Source of the DNA: Bin55 sp965203735
Lineage (GTDB): Bacteria > Pseudomonadota > Gammaproteobacteria > Pseudomonadales > Azotimanducaceae
NCBI GenBank assembly: GCA_965203735.1
Contig: OZ241909.1
Coordinates: 2,108,001-2,172,000, forward strand
Direction: 5' to 3'
Length of the DNA stretch: 64,000 nucleotides
A program made the translations under genes and the position numbers. Below, one piece after another: positions 1 to 9,525 of the stretch. Every line of letters starts with the position of its first letter. The stretch's first letter is position 1. The notes under the pieces are model-generated. The model was not told where the DNA came from, ran no database searches, and was given only the letters and a program-made list of their open reading frames with translations.

Positions 1-1011
1 GCGGAACGAAATGCAGAGGACATCTTCACGAAACTCTACGATCACCAAATCAATCCAGGGAGCGCGAGCGTCGTTCACTATCGATTGAACGTCCCACAGG
101 GCTTGTCCGGAAAGCTCGAAATAACTGCGACATTGAACTATAGGAAATTCGACACAACCTTCCTCCGGGCGTTTAGTGACGATGCCTCACTGCGCAACGA
201 ATTGCCCGTCACCGTAATCGCAAAGGACAGCATGAGCATTTCGATTGGACCTTCGTTTGCGGTGTTGGCTCGAGAAACCGTGCCAGTTGGTCGATCGGAG
301 ACCGAGGTCCCGAAGTGGATGCGATGGAACGACTATGGCATTGGTTGGTTGACCAAACCAAACAATAGTGCGCTTCGACAGGCCGAGTTTGCGTTCAACA
401 AAGTATCGGACCTCGGGCGAGGAGAGGGACATCTCAACTCCGCACGAACCTATCTGAAAGAAGGAAGATTGGACGAAGCAGCTTTGGAGTTGCAGCTTGC
501 GGAGCAATTTGGGGCGTACCCTTGGTCGATTGCGTGGTTCGGTGGCTTGATCGATCTGCAGTCTGGACAATTAGATGAAGCCATACGCAAATTTAGCGCT
601 TTGGTAAAAACAGAGTTTGCTGAAGCTCGATCTCGAGGGTTTGACTTTTCCTTGGACTATCGTCTTCGAAACACCCTTGCTAGAACCTACTTCGAACGTT
701 CGAAACTCGAGAACTCTGACCAAGCACGTACAGAATGGCTAGATATGGCGGTCGCTGAGTATCGAGCTGCATTGGTTGTCGATCCCGAGAACGTTTCTGC
801 TCATTACGGCTTAGCGACGATTTTCTCCCAACTTGAAGATCCCGAACTTGAAGCACAACATCGTGCTTTGCACGATAAGTATCGCGTAGACGACAACGCA
901 CGAGATCGGGCATTGGCGGAAGCTCGGCGCAATGATCCTATAGCTGATCACGCGGCAGACGATGTCGTCATATACGATCTGCAAACAGTTCCAGGAAACT
1001 CCGAGAATTGA
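1..1011 (+). CDS. TPR-rich C-terminal part of a probable multihaem c-type cytochrome family protein (5' end outside window)
   Basis: The frame is open from base 1, so 336 C-terminal residues are visible and the true start lies to the left. The first ~85 visible residues form a beta-rich segment (VVHYRLNVP, LNYRKFDTTF, LPVTVIAKDS) of the kind found behind the haem region of large periplasmic multihaem cytochromes. Two to four TPR-like helical hairpins follow (EGRLDEAALELQLAEQFGAY, SGQLDEAIRKF, AVAEYRAALVVDPENVSAHYGLA). No CXXCH motif lies in the visible part, so the haem role is inferred from family resemblance. The stop overlaps the next gene's TTG start, which indicates translational coupling with the CRTAC1 gene, a pairing often seen in marine bacteria. 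Confidence 0.7.
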   Translation, partial: AERNAEDIFTKLYDHQINPGSASVVHYRLNVPQGLSGKLEITATLNYRKFDTTFLRAFSDDASLRNELPVTVIAKDSMSISIGPSFAVLARETVPVGRSETEVPKWMRWNDYGIGWLTKPNNSALRQAEFAFNKVSDLGRGEGHLNSARTYLKEGRLDEAALELQLAEQFGAYPWSIAWFGGLIDLQSGQLDEAIRKFSALVKTEFAEARSRGFDFSLDYRLRNTLARTYFERSKLENSDQARTEWLDMAVAEYRAALVVDPENVSAHYGLATIFSQLEDPELEAQHRALHDKYRVDDNARDRALAEARRNDPIADHAADDVVIYDLQTVPGNSEN

Positions 1012-2837
1012 CATCTTTGTCGCCTGAGCTACGTCTAAAACGTGCACTTTGGCTTTCCCTTGCAGTTCTGATTGCAATCGGGATTGTGGTTGTCGTCGCC
1101 ATTTTGTTTATGAATCAGGAGAAGTCGGAAGATTTCGGCACGGAGACTCAAGACACAGCGCCTGTTTTAATTGATGAAGGTATTTCTGCACCTGTTCCGC
1201 TGTTCGAAGACATTACGGAACAAGCAGGAATTGACTTCGTTCATGTCAACGGGGCTGCCGGAGAACGATTGCTTCCAGAAACGATGGGAGGTGGCGTTGC
1301 CTTTCTAGACTACGACAATGACGGCGATCAAGACATCATCTTCGTTAATTCCAAGACTTGGGACTGGGACTCCTCTTCCGGAATCGATGCTCGATCCGCA
1401 TTGTTTTCGAACAATGGAAATGGAGCGTTTGAGCGAACGAAGAGTGCAGTAATTGAAAAACCGATTTATGGAATGGGAATAGCAGTCGGCGACTACGACG
1501 GCGATGGATTCTTGGATGTGTTCATCACCGCGGTCGGAAGAAATCGCCTCCTAAGAAATGTCAACGGTGAGCACTTCGAAGATGTCACCGATGCCATGGG
1601 AGTGTCAGGACATCCTGACGCATGGAGCACATGTGCCTCCTTTTTTGACTATGACAAAGACGAAGACCTGGACTTATTCGTTTGCAACTATGTGGAGTGG
1701 TCTAGAAACAGGGATATTGAAGTCGACTACAGATTGGCAGGAATCGGAAGAGCTTATGGACCTCCAACAGATTTCGGAGGAACCCATTCATACTTGTACC
1801 GGAACGATGGAGACTCATTCACTGATGTCTCAAGTGAGTCCGGCATCCAAGTATTCAACGAAGCAACAGGTCAAGCAGCTGGCAAAGCTCTTGCGGTTGT
1901 CACGACCGACATTAATGGAGACGGCTCTGACGATATGGTCGTTGCAAACGACACTGTCAGAAATTTTGCTTTTTTGAACCAGGGTGACGAAACTTTCGTC
2001 GAGTCCGGAATGGAACTGGGATTGGCATTCGACACATCGGGCGCGGCGACTGGCGCAATGGGTATTGATAGCGCATATTTTTCGAACAGAAACGATCTTG
2101 CACTCGCCATTGGAAATTTCGCCAATGAAATGTCATCGTTCTATGTGCGACGTGGCAATCAGACTTTGTTTAGCGACGATGCGATTGTCTCGGGCGTGGG
2201 AGCCGCAAGCCGTCGAGCATTGACTTTCGGTCTTGTGTTTATTGATTACGACTTGGACGGGCGACTGGATTTGTTCGCCGCAAATGGTCACGTTGAACCC
2301 GAAATAAACCGCGTTCAATCCAGTCAACACTATGCACAGTCCTCGCAGTTCTGGTGGAATTGCGGCACCGAGTGTGAAAGGAGCTTCGTTCTGGCAGACC
2401 ACGTCGACACGGACTGGGGTAGGCCGATAATCGGTCGTGGGGCTGCCTATGCGGACATAGACGGAGACGCGGATTTGGACATACTGGTCACTCAAGTTGG
2501 GGGAAAGCCACTGCTATTGCGAAATAACAGGACCCAAGACACCGCATGGATACGCATTCTTCTACGCCAAGACTCTCCAAACACCAGCGCATTAGGCGCA
2601 AGAGTTGTGGTTACAAACCAAGATTCCATTCAGACTCGAATGGTTTCGCCAACAAGGAGCTATCTTTCTCAGGTTGAACTTCCAATCACTTTTGGACTAG
2701 GAAACGCCTTAAGTCCCGTGTCTATTAGTGTGCATTGGCCGGACGGACAATTGTCCGAGTGGACGAATCAACCAGTTTCAAAGTCGTACCTAGTACAGAG
2801 AACCAAGTCGTCGGTTGAGCTACAAACATTGCAATAG
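1008..2837 (+). CDS. CRTAC1-type FG-GAP/ASPIC-UnbV repeat protein, membrane anchored
   Basis: A 609-residue protein starting at TTG 1008, inside the stop of the upstream gene. One membrane anchor spans about residues 13-35. The extracytoplasmic part has at least six FG-GAP/VCBS-type calcium-loop motifs of the DxDxDGxxD kind (DYDNDGDQDI, GDYDGDGFLDVF, FDYDKDEDLDLF, TDINGDGSDDMV, IDYDLDGRLDLF, ADIDGDADLDIL), consistent with a beta-propeller. The C-terminal ~80 residues match the ASPIC/UnbV domain (GARVVVTNQDS, PTRSYLSQVE, HWPDGQLSEW). The fold and a calcium-dependent extracytoplasmic role are family knowledge. The biochemical job is not known; coupling to a multihaem cytochrome-like gene suggests an envelope redox or adhesion complex. 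Confidence 0.85.
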   Translation: MTSLSPELRLKRALWLSLAVLIAIGIVVVVAILFMNQEKSEDFGTETQDTAPVLIDEGISAPVPLFEDITEQAGIDFVHVNGAAGERLLPETMGGGVAFLDYDNDGDQDIIFVNSKTWDWDSSSGIDARSALFSNNGNGAFERTKSAVIEKPIYGMGIAVGDYDGDGFLDVFITAVGRNRLLRNVNGEHFEDVTDAMGVSGHPDAWSTCASFFDYDKDEDLDLFVCNYVEWSRNRDIEVDYRLAGIGRAYGPPTDFGGTHSYLYRNDGDSFTDVSSESGIQVFNEATGQAAGKALAVVTTDINGDGSDDMVVANDTVRNFAFLNQGDETFVESGMELGLAFDTSGAATGAMGIDSAYFSNRNDLALAIGNFANEMSSFYVRRGNQTLFSDDAIVSGVGAASRRALTFGLVFIDYDLDGRLDLFAANGHVEPEINRVQSSQHYAQSSQFWWNCGTECERSFVLADHVDTDWGRPIIGRGAAYADIDGDADLDILVTQVGGKPLLLRNNRTQDTAWIRILLRQDSPNTSALGARVVVTNQDSIQTRMVSPTRSYLSQVELPITFGLGNALSPVSISVHWPDGQLSEWTNQPVSKSYLVQRTKSSVELQTLQ

Positions 2838-3083
2838 TCTCTTGTTAGAAGGTATCGGTTCTCTTAAATCGTGTCGAATTGACGATCAAGGAACGGGAGT
2901 AGGGGACTTTTTCAGAGGTAGGTCTAGCCCGAGCTCGAAATCAGATTGTCAAACCGAGCAAAATGGCGAGTAATGTAAAATCTTCGACGAGTTCAGAACC
3001 CTGGTGGCGGTTCCGGCCCGGACGATACAGTCCAACCCCATTTTGCCGATTCACGCTGACCGAAAAATGTTTTGCCGAGTTAT

Positions 3084-4988
3084 ATGGGCGGTGGGTTCTC
3101 GCGGGGCGGAGGTGGCCATCGAGCCAGTTTCAGAGGAGCGCCAACTCGAGAACGATCTTCCTTTAAGCATCTAGGACACCTAAAGAAGCTTCTTCCCTAC
3201 TGCAAGCGCTATGCATGGGTGCTTGTGTTTTCGATTAGTGGATTGCTTCTTCAACGCTTCGGAATGGCATGGCTTCCTCAATTCATGAAGATCGCCATCG
3301 ATAGCCTTTCCGACCCTCAAATACCACCCAATATTGTTCTGCCCGCGCTCGGCATATTGGGAGTTACAGCGCTAAATTTCCTGATTTACGTCTGGGCACG
3401 GCGGGCTCTACGCAGAGTCTCGATTGCCGTTACTTACGACCTGCGCAAGAGAATTTTTGGTAATACACAAATTCAAGGTCCAGGGTTCTTCAACAAGTTC
3501 AGCACGGGAGACTTGATGTCTCGAGCGGTGAACGATGTAAGCCAAGTCCGCATGTCGGTGTCGTTTGGGTGGGTAACCGTCGTGATGTTCTTCTTCACGA
3601 TCACGATGGGGCTTTGGTTCATGTTCTCAATGTCCCCGGGATTGGCTATCGTGACGATTTTGCCGCTTCCTTTCGTCGCTCTCGTTGGCTTTTTTATGTC
3701 AAGGAGCATGTATCCATATTTCATCGAACGACAGGAAGCCATGGCTCGAGTTACTTCTTTCGCTCAGGAAAACCTGAATGGAATTCGCACCATTCAAGCC
3801 ATGTCACAGGAAGCGAGCGAAATAGAGCGTTTTCGAGACGCGAGCACGCAATACATCAAGAAGGCTTATCGGGCCACGCGATTTATGCAGTTTATGGGCA
3901 TATCGATGAGCGGCCTGACCATGATTTCGCCACTGATCATTTTGGGCTACGGCGGATCGATGGTGCTAGAAGGCAATTTGTCGCTCGGAACCTGGACTGC
4001 GTTCTCCGTCTATCTTGTGATGGTGACCTCTTCGGTCACCCAAATTGGTTGGTCGCTGTCGATGTTCACGTCGGCTGCAGCGGGTACCGAACGGATCTTC
4101 GAGATCATCGACCATGAACCCGAAGTCAAAGACGATTCTGGATCGGTGATTGACGAGGATTTCCCGGCTCACATCGAGATTAAAGCGCTCACATATACCT
4201 ATCCCGAGGCCTCGACTCCGTCGTTGAACAACATCGACCTGGATGTCGAGCCTGGAAAGACGATTGCCCTGCTGGGACGAATGGGATCGGGCAAGTCTAC
4301 TGTATTGAAATCCATCGTCCGATTGAACGATGTAGCACCCAACACCATTTTTCTCGGTGGACACGACATTTGCGATTTCCCCATCAAGAAGCTTAGAGAG
4401 CAGATTGCTCTCGTTCCGCAGTATGCGTTCTTGTTCTCAGCAACGATTAAGGAAAACATTACCTACGATGATCCAGAACGAAAGGACGAAGCGGTATGGG
4501 ATGCAATAGATGCGGCGGGATTGAGTGACACCGTATCAGAATTTGTTGATGGAATAGACACAATCGTGGGGGAACGGGGAGTAACGCTTTCTGGTGGGCA
4601 AAAGCAACGTGCGACCCTCGCTAGAGGACTAATTCGCGACTCGAAGGTGTTGCTCTTGGACGATGTCTTTTCTAGTGTCGACACGGAGACAGAAGAGCGC
4701 ATTATCAGCGGTCTCAATCGTTTGCGAGCCGACAAGACAACGATTTTGATCTCTCATCGCGTATCGACAGCTCGGCATGCAGACTACATCTACGTTTTCG
4801 ACAATGGACGCATATTGGAGCAGGGCACCCACGATGAACTGCTCAGTACAGGCGGCTACTATGCCGATCTGGAAGGTGTTCAGAGCAATCAAGACGAAGA
4901 TCAGACGCGACGAGAGAGATTGATACGTACTCTGACCGAACATCGGGATGACTCGGACGACGATGTCTCGTCTGTGGTTGCAAGCTAA
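3084..4988 (+). CDS. ABC exporter half-transporter, degenerate-site subunit of a heterodimer
   Basis: A 634-residue fused TMD-NBD exporter subunit. I chose ATG 3084; an in-frame TTG twelve bases earlier is possible. A Gly-rich cytoplasmic N-terminus precedes about six membrane helices. The NBD has Walker A GRMGSGKST near residue 398 and a canonical LSGGQ signature near 502, but Walker B reads LLLDD, with Asp where the catalytic Glu should be. That pattern (LSGGQ with a D-D Walker B) is the TM287-like half of heterodimeric multidrug exporters such as TM287/288 and BmrCD. Its stop overlaps the partner's start by one base, so the two are co-translated. Substrate is unknown. Confidence 0.88.
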   Translation: MGGGFSRGGGGHRASFRGAPTRERSSFKHLGHLKKLLPYCKRYAWVLVFSISGLLLQRFGMAWLPQFMKIAIDSLSDPQIPPNIVLPALGILGVTALNFLIYVWARRALRRVSIAVTYDLRKRIFGNTQIQGPGFFNKFSTGDLMSRAVNDVSQVRMSVSFGWVTVVMFFFTITMGLWFMFSMSPGLAIVTILPLPFVALVGFFMSRSMYPYFIERQEAMARVTSFAQENLNGIRTIQAMSQEASEIERFRDASTQYIKKAYRATRFMQFMGISMSGLTMISPLIILGYGGSMVLEGNLSLGTWTAFSVYLVMVTSSVTQIGWSLSMFTSAAAGTERIFEIIDHEPEVKDDSGSVIDEDFPAHIEIKALTYTYPEASTPSLNNIDLDVEPGKTIALLGRMGSGKSTVLKSIVRLNDVAPNTIFLGGHDICDFPIKKLREQIALVPQYAFLFSATIKENITYDDPERKDEAVWDAIDAAGLSDTVSEFVDGIDTIVGERGVTLSGGQKQRATLARGLIRDSKVLLLDDVFSSVDTETEERIISGLNRLRADKTTILISHRVSTARHADYIYVFDNGRILEQGTHDELLSTGGYYADLEGVQSNQDEDQTRRERLIRTLTEHRDDSDDDVSSVVAS

Positions 4989-7024
4989 TGGCCGAATCCG
5001 CACAAACAGAACAAACTACTCCGGGTCGAAACTACTCGGCGTTCGATGCCCAATTGACCCACCAGGCGTTGAACACGCAGTTGTTTATGCGCTTGCTCAA
5101 GTGGACGAAACCGTATCGATTGACACTGGTCGTGAGTGTTGTGCTGATCCTAGTGTCGGTTGGGTTTACGGCAATCATGCCAGTCTTGCAGAACAAAGTA
5201 GTCGTCGACGAGATTCTTTCCCCAACGACCAACTTTGGCGATATGCCGGATTACGGTCTCGTTGCAGCCACGGAATGGATAGCCAACACATTCAGCATTC
5301 ACATGCTGGCAGCTGCGGTAGTCCTGTACGTCCTGATGATTTTCTTGCAGTCGTTCTTGGGTCTTGCCCAACAGCTAACTCTTACTAGCGGCGCGCTCAA
5401 GACGCTTCGAGACCTCCGCGTGGACCTGTTTGCCTCGTTAGAAATGAAACCTTCCTCGTTCTACGACCACGTAGCTGTAGGAAGGGTCATGACCCGTGTG
5501 ACCAACGATGTTGAGAACCTCTACAACCTAATTACTTCGTTCATTCAGTACTCCGCAGATTTTGTGCTTTTCTTTGTTGCTCTTGCAATCATGCTGGACT
5601 TCAGCGGACAACTAACGATTGTGGCATTAGCAATCATTCCAGTCGCCGCTTTCGCTACATACATCTTCCGAATGCTTATGCGAGAGATCTTCCGCTTAAT
5701 TCGAGACTCGGTGTCAGCTCTCAACCAATACATGCAAGAAGATTTGATGGGCATCGAGGTGGTTCAACTCTCGGGTCGCGAGGAACAAAATATCGACGAG
5801 TACAACGAGTTGAATCGCGAGAACAAAAAGCAGGAGTATCGGGCGATCAACTACGAGATTGTCTTCGAGACGTTTAATACCAGTCTAACAAGTATCGCGA
5901 GTGCAGCTGTTCTGTGGTTTGGAGGAGGGCAGGTAATTCAGGAATCTCTGTCCCTTGGAACATTGATCATGTTCAACCAGTACATCAACATGATGATCAT
6001 GCCGGTTTCCAGCGCAGGGCAATTGTTCAATACTCTCTTCAGGTCAATGGCGTCCGGCGAACGCATTTTCCAGGCATTGGACTGGGACGAGCGGCTGCAC
6101 GAACCTGAAAATCCAATTCAGCTTCCGGATAGACTTCGTGGAACCGTCGAATTCCGGAACGTGAACTTTGGCTACAACGTCGGCGAGCAAATACTTCACG
6201 GGGTTTCCTTCAAGATCGAACCTGGAGAGAAACTAGCTGTTGTGGGTCCCACAGGGTCGGGAAAGAGCACTCTCATTCGTCTGTTAGCTCGTTTCTATGA
6301 TTTTGAAGACGGCATGATTTATCTCGATGGCTACGATGTAAATCACATTGCGAGTGGAGACTTGCGCAAGAGAATTGGTGTAGTTCTTCAGGACTTTCAC
6401 ATTTTTTCCGGCACGGTGTTGGACAATATTTCGCTCAACAATCCAGAGATCTCTCGCGAACGAGCCGAATGGGCTGCACGCGTAGTCAATGCGGACTATT
6501 TCATCCAGAAACTGTCCGATGGCTACGACACTGAACTAGCTGAACGTGGGCACAATTTGTCGCAAGGACAGCAGCAGCTGCTGGCATTTGCGCGAGTCCT
6601 CGCAGCCAATCCTGAAATCCTCGTGCTGGACGAAGCGACCTCAAGTATTGATACAGCAACCGAACTGATCATTCAGGACGGTTTGCATAAGCTCACGGAA
6701 GGGCGGACTTCGATCATTATTGCGCATAGATTGCAGACCATTCAGGAATGCGATCGAATTCTTGTTCTACATCATGGAGTTATTCGCGAGTTGGGAACTC
6801 ACGAGGAACTTATCGAACAACGAGGCATCTACTACACGCTTCACGAGTTGCAGTTTCAAGATGTGGACAAGCCTGATGCTTTTGACACCGATATTGAGGA
6901 ACAACGCCGACAAAATCGTAGGCGTTGGGTGGAATCCACGGACGATGATCCAATGGGTGGTCCTCCAGGTGGACAGATGGGTGGTCTCGGAGGTTCTGGA
7001 CCCGGATTTCGCAATCCTGTCTAG
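4988..7024 (+). CDS. ABC exporter half-transporter, catalytically canonical subunit of the heterodimer
   Basis: A 678-residue TMD-NBD protein starting at ATG 4988, overlapping the previous stop. Walker A is GPTGSGKST near residue 420, Walker B is LVLDE near 545 with the catalytic Glu present, and the signature is the variant LSQGQ near 524. This is the TM288-like half: its own Walker B pairs with the LSGGQ of the upstream subunit to form the one consensus ATPase site, while its LSQGQ faces the degenerate site. The C-terminus carries a Gly/Pro/Met-rich tail (PMGGPPGGQMGGLGGSG), mirroring the Gly-rich N-terminus of the partner. The complementary low-complexity tails are unusual and their role is unknown. 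Confidence 0.9.
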   Translation: MAESAQTEQTTPGRNYSAFDAQLTHQALNTQLFMRLLKWTKPYRLTLVVSVVLILVSVGFTAIMPVLQNKVVVDEILSPTTNFGDMPDYGLVAATEWIANTFSIHMLAAAVVLYVLMIFLQSFLGLAQQLTLTSGALKTLRDLRVDLFASLEMKPSSFYDHVAVGRVMTRVTNDVENLYNLITSFIQYSADFVLFFVALAIMLDFSGQLTIVALAIIPVAAFATYIFRMLMREIFRLIRDSVSALNQYMQEDLMGIEVVQLSGREEQNIDEYNELNRENKKQEYRAINYEIVFETFNTSLTSIASAAVLWFGGGQVIQESLSLGTLIMFNQYINMMIMPVSSAGQLFNTLFRSMASGERIFQALDWDERLHEPENPIQLPDRLRGTVEFRNVNFGYNVGEQILHGVSFKIEPGEKLAVVGPTGSGKSTLIRLLARFYDFEDGMIYLDGYDVNHIASGDLRKRIGVVLQDFHIFSGTVLDNISLNNPEISRERAEWAARVVNADYFIQKLSDGYDTELAERGHNLSQGQQQLLAFARVLAANPEILVLDEATSSIDTATELIIQDGLHKLTEGRTSIIIAHRLQTIQECDRILVLHHGVIRELGTHEELIEQRGIYYTLHELQFQDVDKPDAFDTDIEEQRRQNRRRWVESTDDDPMGGPPGGQMGGLGGSGPGFRNPV

Positions 7025-7183
7025 CATTCAGTTAGTTCGATGAATTCTCACTGAAGAGTGAGGAAATCAAAAAGCCTTCCTAAGAGCTTGTTAGAAATCG
7101 CTCGCCCGATGTCTTTTCTACTAAAGACCTGCATAATTTCGTTCTATTTATTCAATTCATACCCCTAACAAGACACATTTGAT

Positions 7184-8386
7184 TTGTTAAGTCGTCGCCA
7201 AAGACCCATATTTTTCTATCTTCTTGGGTCCGGTACATGGTTTGCTTCGCACGGGATATCCGTTGTGATGTTTGCATGGCTGGTGACGATTGTGCTTCAA
7301 GAGTCACCTGTCATGGTGGGCGTTGCACAGACAGCTCTACTTCTGCCCGCAATGCTGTTCATGCTGGTTGGAGGCAGCTTATCCGACCGCCTCGGGGCTC
7401 GGCGAGTAGCAGTAGTTGCTCAGTCTTTGGCCGTTATCCCCATCCTAATGTTGGCCAGCATCTTGTTCCTCGAGAAATTGAGCTTCAGCCTGATGCTGGT
7501 ATATGCAGTCTGTATAGGAACATTGCAGGCGTTCGTAACACCAGCGAGAGACGCCATTTTGAACTCGGTAGCTCGGGGCGATATCCAGCGGACCGTTGTG
7601 AAATTCACGTTGGTGCAGTTTTTGACTCAGATCTGTGGATTTTCCTTAGCTGGATTCGCACAGAGAATAGGGGGTGTTCCGATTGTTCTCGTGCAGGCTT
7701 GCATCATCGCTCTTGGGGCTTGGTCACTTAGCCGTGTGCCTCAGGTTCATAAAAGACAGGAGCAAGAGTCTGTCTCGATTGGTAGAGACGTTGCAGCTTC
7801 AATTGTGGATGGATGCAAGACGGTACTCAAGAATCCCGCTATGAGAGCTGTCGTACTACAGAACTTGTGTGTTGGTATTTGCTTCATGGGTTCGTACATG
7901 GTCACGATTCCTCTGTTGATTCGTGATGTCTATATGGGATCTTCGGCAGATATAGCCCTAGTCAACCTAATTAACTCAACCGGGCTGGTCTTCACCATTT
8001 TCATGTTGTTAGTGTCTAGGCGTCTTCGTCGCCCCGGCCGAGCACTTCTGATGGCTCACGGAATTGGAGCACTATTCCTAGGAGCCGCCGGATCAGGGGT
8101 GTCTTTCTTGTTTTTCGCGATGTTGTTGTTTGGTTGGGGAACTTGTGGCGGTGTGGCGATGAGCATGGCCAGAACGGTGATGTTGGAACACGCACCAGAG
8201 GGGGTGCGCGGAAGAGTAATGGGCTTCTATTCGTTCTCGTTCATGGGTTCGGGACCGATAGGCGCGATGATGTGGGGAGTTGTGTCGTCCGCGATGGGTC
8301 CAAAGACAGCTTTGATGATGGCGGCGTCGCTCATGTTCTTAGTTGTAGTTTCGTTTAGTGTTCGCTCTCGTTTATGGCGAATGTAG
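7184..8386 (+). CDS. MFS permease, MFS_3 / EntS-like exporter family
   Basis: A 400-residue protein with about twelve hydrophobic helices. The loop between helices 2 and 3 carries GGSLSDRLGARRVAV, matching the MFS signature GxxxDRxGxRR. The layout resembles the MFS_3 (EntS-like) family, which exports siderophores and other small molecules. The start is TTG 7184, because an in-frame stop lies six codons upstream and no ATG is available; a start a few residues downstream cannot be excluded. It follows the ABC exporter pair by 159 bases. That gap holds a small 6-bp stem with a GAAG loop at 7047-7062 but no T run, so it is not clearly part of the same operon. Substrate unknown. Confidence 0.82.
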   Translation: MLSRRQRPIFFYLLGSGTWFASHGISVVMFAWLVTIVLQESPVMVGVAQTALLLPAMLFMLVGGSLSDRLGARRVAVVAQSLAVIPILMLASILFLEKLSFSLMLVYAVCIGTLQAFVTPARDAILNSVARGDIQRTVVKFTLVQFLTQICGFSLAGFAQRIGGVPIVLVQACIIALGAWSLSRVPQVHKRQEQESVSIGRDVAASIVDGCKTVLKNPAMRAVVLQNLCVGICFMGSYMVTIPLLIRDVYMGSSADIALVNLINSTGLVFTIFMLLVSRRLRRPGRALLMAHGIGALFLGAAGSGVSFLFFAMLLFGWGTCGGVAMSMARTVMLEHAPEGVRGRVMGFYSFSFMGSGPIGAMMWGVVSSAMGPKTALMMAASLMFLVVVSFSVRSRLWRM

Positions 8387-8577
8387 TGCGATTTTGGTAC
8401 GAGCCAGATTCCTTGAATCTGTACTTGAACCATTCGTTTTTTCGAGCGACCAAGGGGGTGCGACATCCAATGTCACAGTGGATAAGAACGCACGGCCGTG
8501 CGGGTCTCAATTCGCGTCTCCGCGTTAACTTCCATTGTGTTATGTTTTCTAAACATCTTTGAGGCACTGGAAACGCT

Positions 8578-8991
8578 TTGAAATCTTCCAAAAGTACGGA
8601 CCTAAGAACAGCAAGGGCTCTTAATGTCTATGCACAGTCGCTTGCAAGAGAACTTCCTGCTCAATTAATCGTGGGTCTCATTCTGTTTGGTAGCCGAGCC
8701 CGCGGAGATCACAATTCACCTCCAATCTTCACGCGTAATGGAAAATTGGTTGAGAGCGATATTGACGTTGCTGTTGTCATGAGAGGAAAGCGTCCGCCAC
8801 CGAAAGATGCAGAACGAATCGAGAAAGAACCGTTTGATTTCACCATCGAAGCTCTCAATGCTTCTAAAGGATTGATGCTTGATCCAATTGCCGTGTGGGA
8901 AAGCGACTTGCAAAGTCCTATAGAAACCTCTCATTCGAACCTATATCAGTCCATAGTTAGAGAGGGAATAGAGTGGCACGGAACAGCATAG
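8578..8991 (+). CDS. Orphan MNT-type nucleotidyltransferase with an insertion in the active-site loop
   Basis: A 137-residue protein of the minimal nucleotidyltransferase family. It has the GSRARGD start of the active-site motif, but the Asp pair (DID) comes 21 residues after GS instead of the usual 10, because an extra segment (roughly NSPPIFTRNGK) is inserted in the loop. Family members act as antitoxins that AMPylate HEPN toxins, or are free-standing transferases. No HEPN gene follows within several hundred bases, unlike the two relatives at 9.5 and 12.1 kb. The start is TTG 8578; no better in-frame start is visible. The Asp residues are retained, so activity is possible. Confidence 0.75.
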   Translation: MKSSKSTDLRTARALNVYAQSLARELPAQLIVGLILFGSRARGDHNSPPIFTRNGKLVESDIDVAVVMRGKRPPPKDAERIEKEPFDFTIEALNASKGLMLDPIAVWESDLQSPIETSHSNLYQSIVREGIEWHGTA

Positions 8992-9094
8992 ATCGGCACT
9001 TCCGATGGCATGCAGGGCAAACAAGATACCGTACCTAATTGCGCATAATCTATATTACGTTAAATTTCAGATGGAAAATCAATCGTGTGATGAG

Positions 9095-9346
9095 TCAGGG
9101 TACAGCTCTGTTGATTAGCTCGGAGCATTCTTCCTGATTTTGTAATTCGTGCGGTGCGAGTGTTACGGTGGCCGGAGTGCTCCCCTTGAATACAGCATCT
9201 CCGTTGCTCCGCATCACCACAACTGACATTTCGTCGGGAATGCTGTCGATCGCCACCAGATAGTCTAATTTTTTTAAAAAATATTCGTGCACCCAGATAG
9301 CATTAGCGTGGTCGTTACCATGCCAAAACAGTAGCCTGTTTGACAT
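9095..9346 (-). CDS. Small hypothetical protein
   Basis: An 83-residue frame read from ATG 9346; an upstream in-frame ATG at 9361 would add five residues. It has mixed polarity, with segments such as LLFWHGNDHANAIWVHEYF and MSVVVMRSNGDAVF that look like ordinary soluble protein. There is no signal peptide and no family I recognise. It lies on the opposite strand between two nucleotidyltransferase genes of the toxin-antitoxin island. It could be real or a chance frame. Confidence 0.4.
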   Translation of the reverse strand: MSNRLLFWHGNDHANAIWVHEYFLKKLDYLVAIDSIPDEMSVVVMRSNGDAVFKGSTPATVTLAPHELQNQEECSELINRAVP

Positions 9347-9525
9347 TGTTAATCGCCCCAAGGTCGAACGCCTCTACTGTACCTTCCAGGTGATTTTGCT
9401 CTTAGCTGTATGAGGCGGCTCGCAATGCACCATATTCTCAACAGAGAAGTGAGCGACTCGTTTAGAACCAACCTACTAAGACTTGGTCAAATCCTGAGCA
9501 ATCCACGTATGCTACATTAGCAGTC

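Noticed and set aside
7047..7062. 6-bp stem with GAAG loop after the ABC exporter pair as a terminator
   Set aside because: Short, AT/GC mixed and without a following T run; could easily be chance.
8374..8562. 62-codon frame between the MFS gene and the first nucleotidyltransferase
   Set aside because: Overlaps the MFS stop, has no recognisable features and weak start context.
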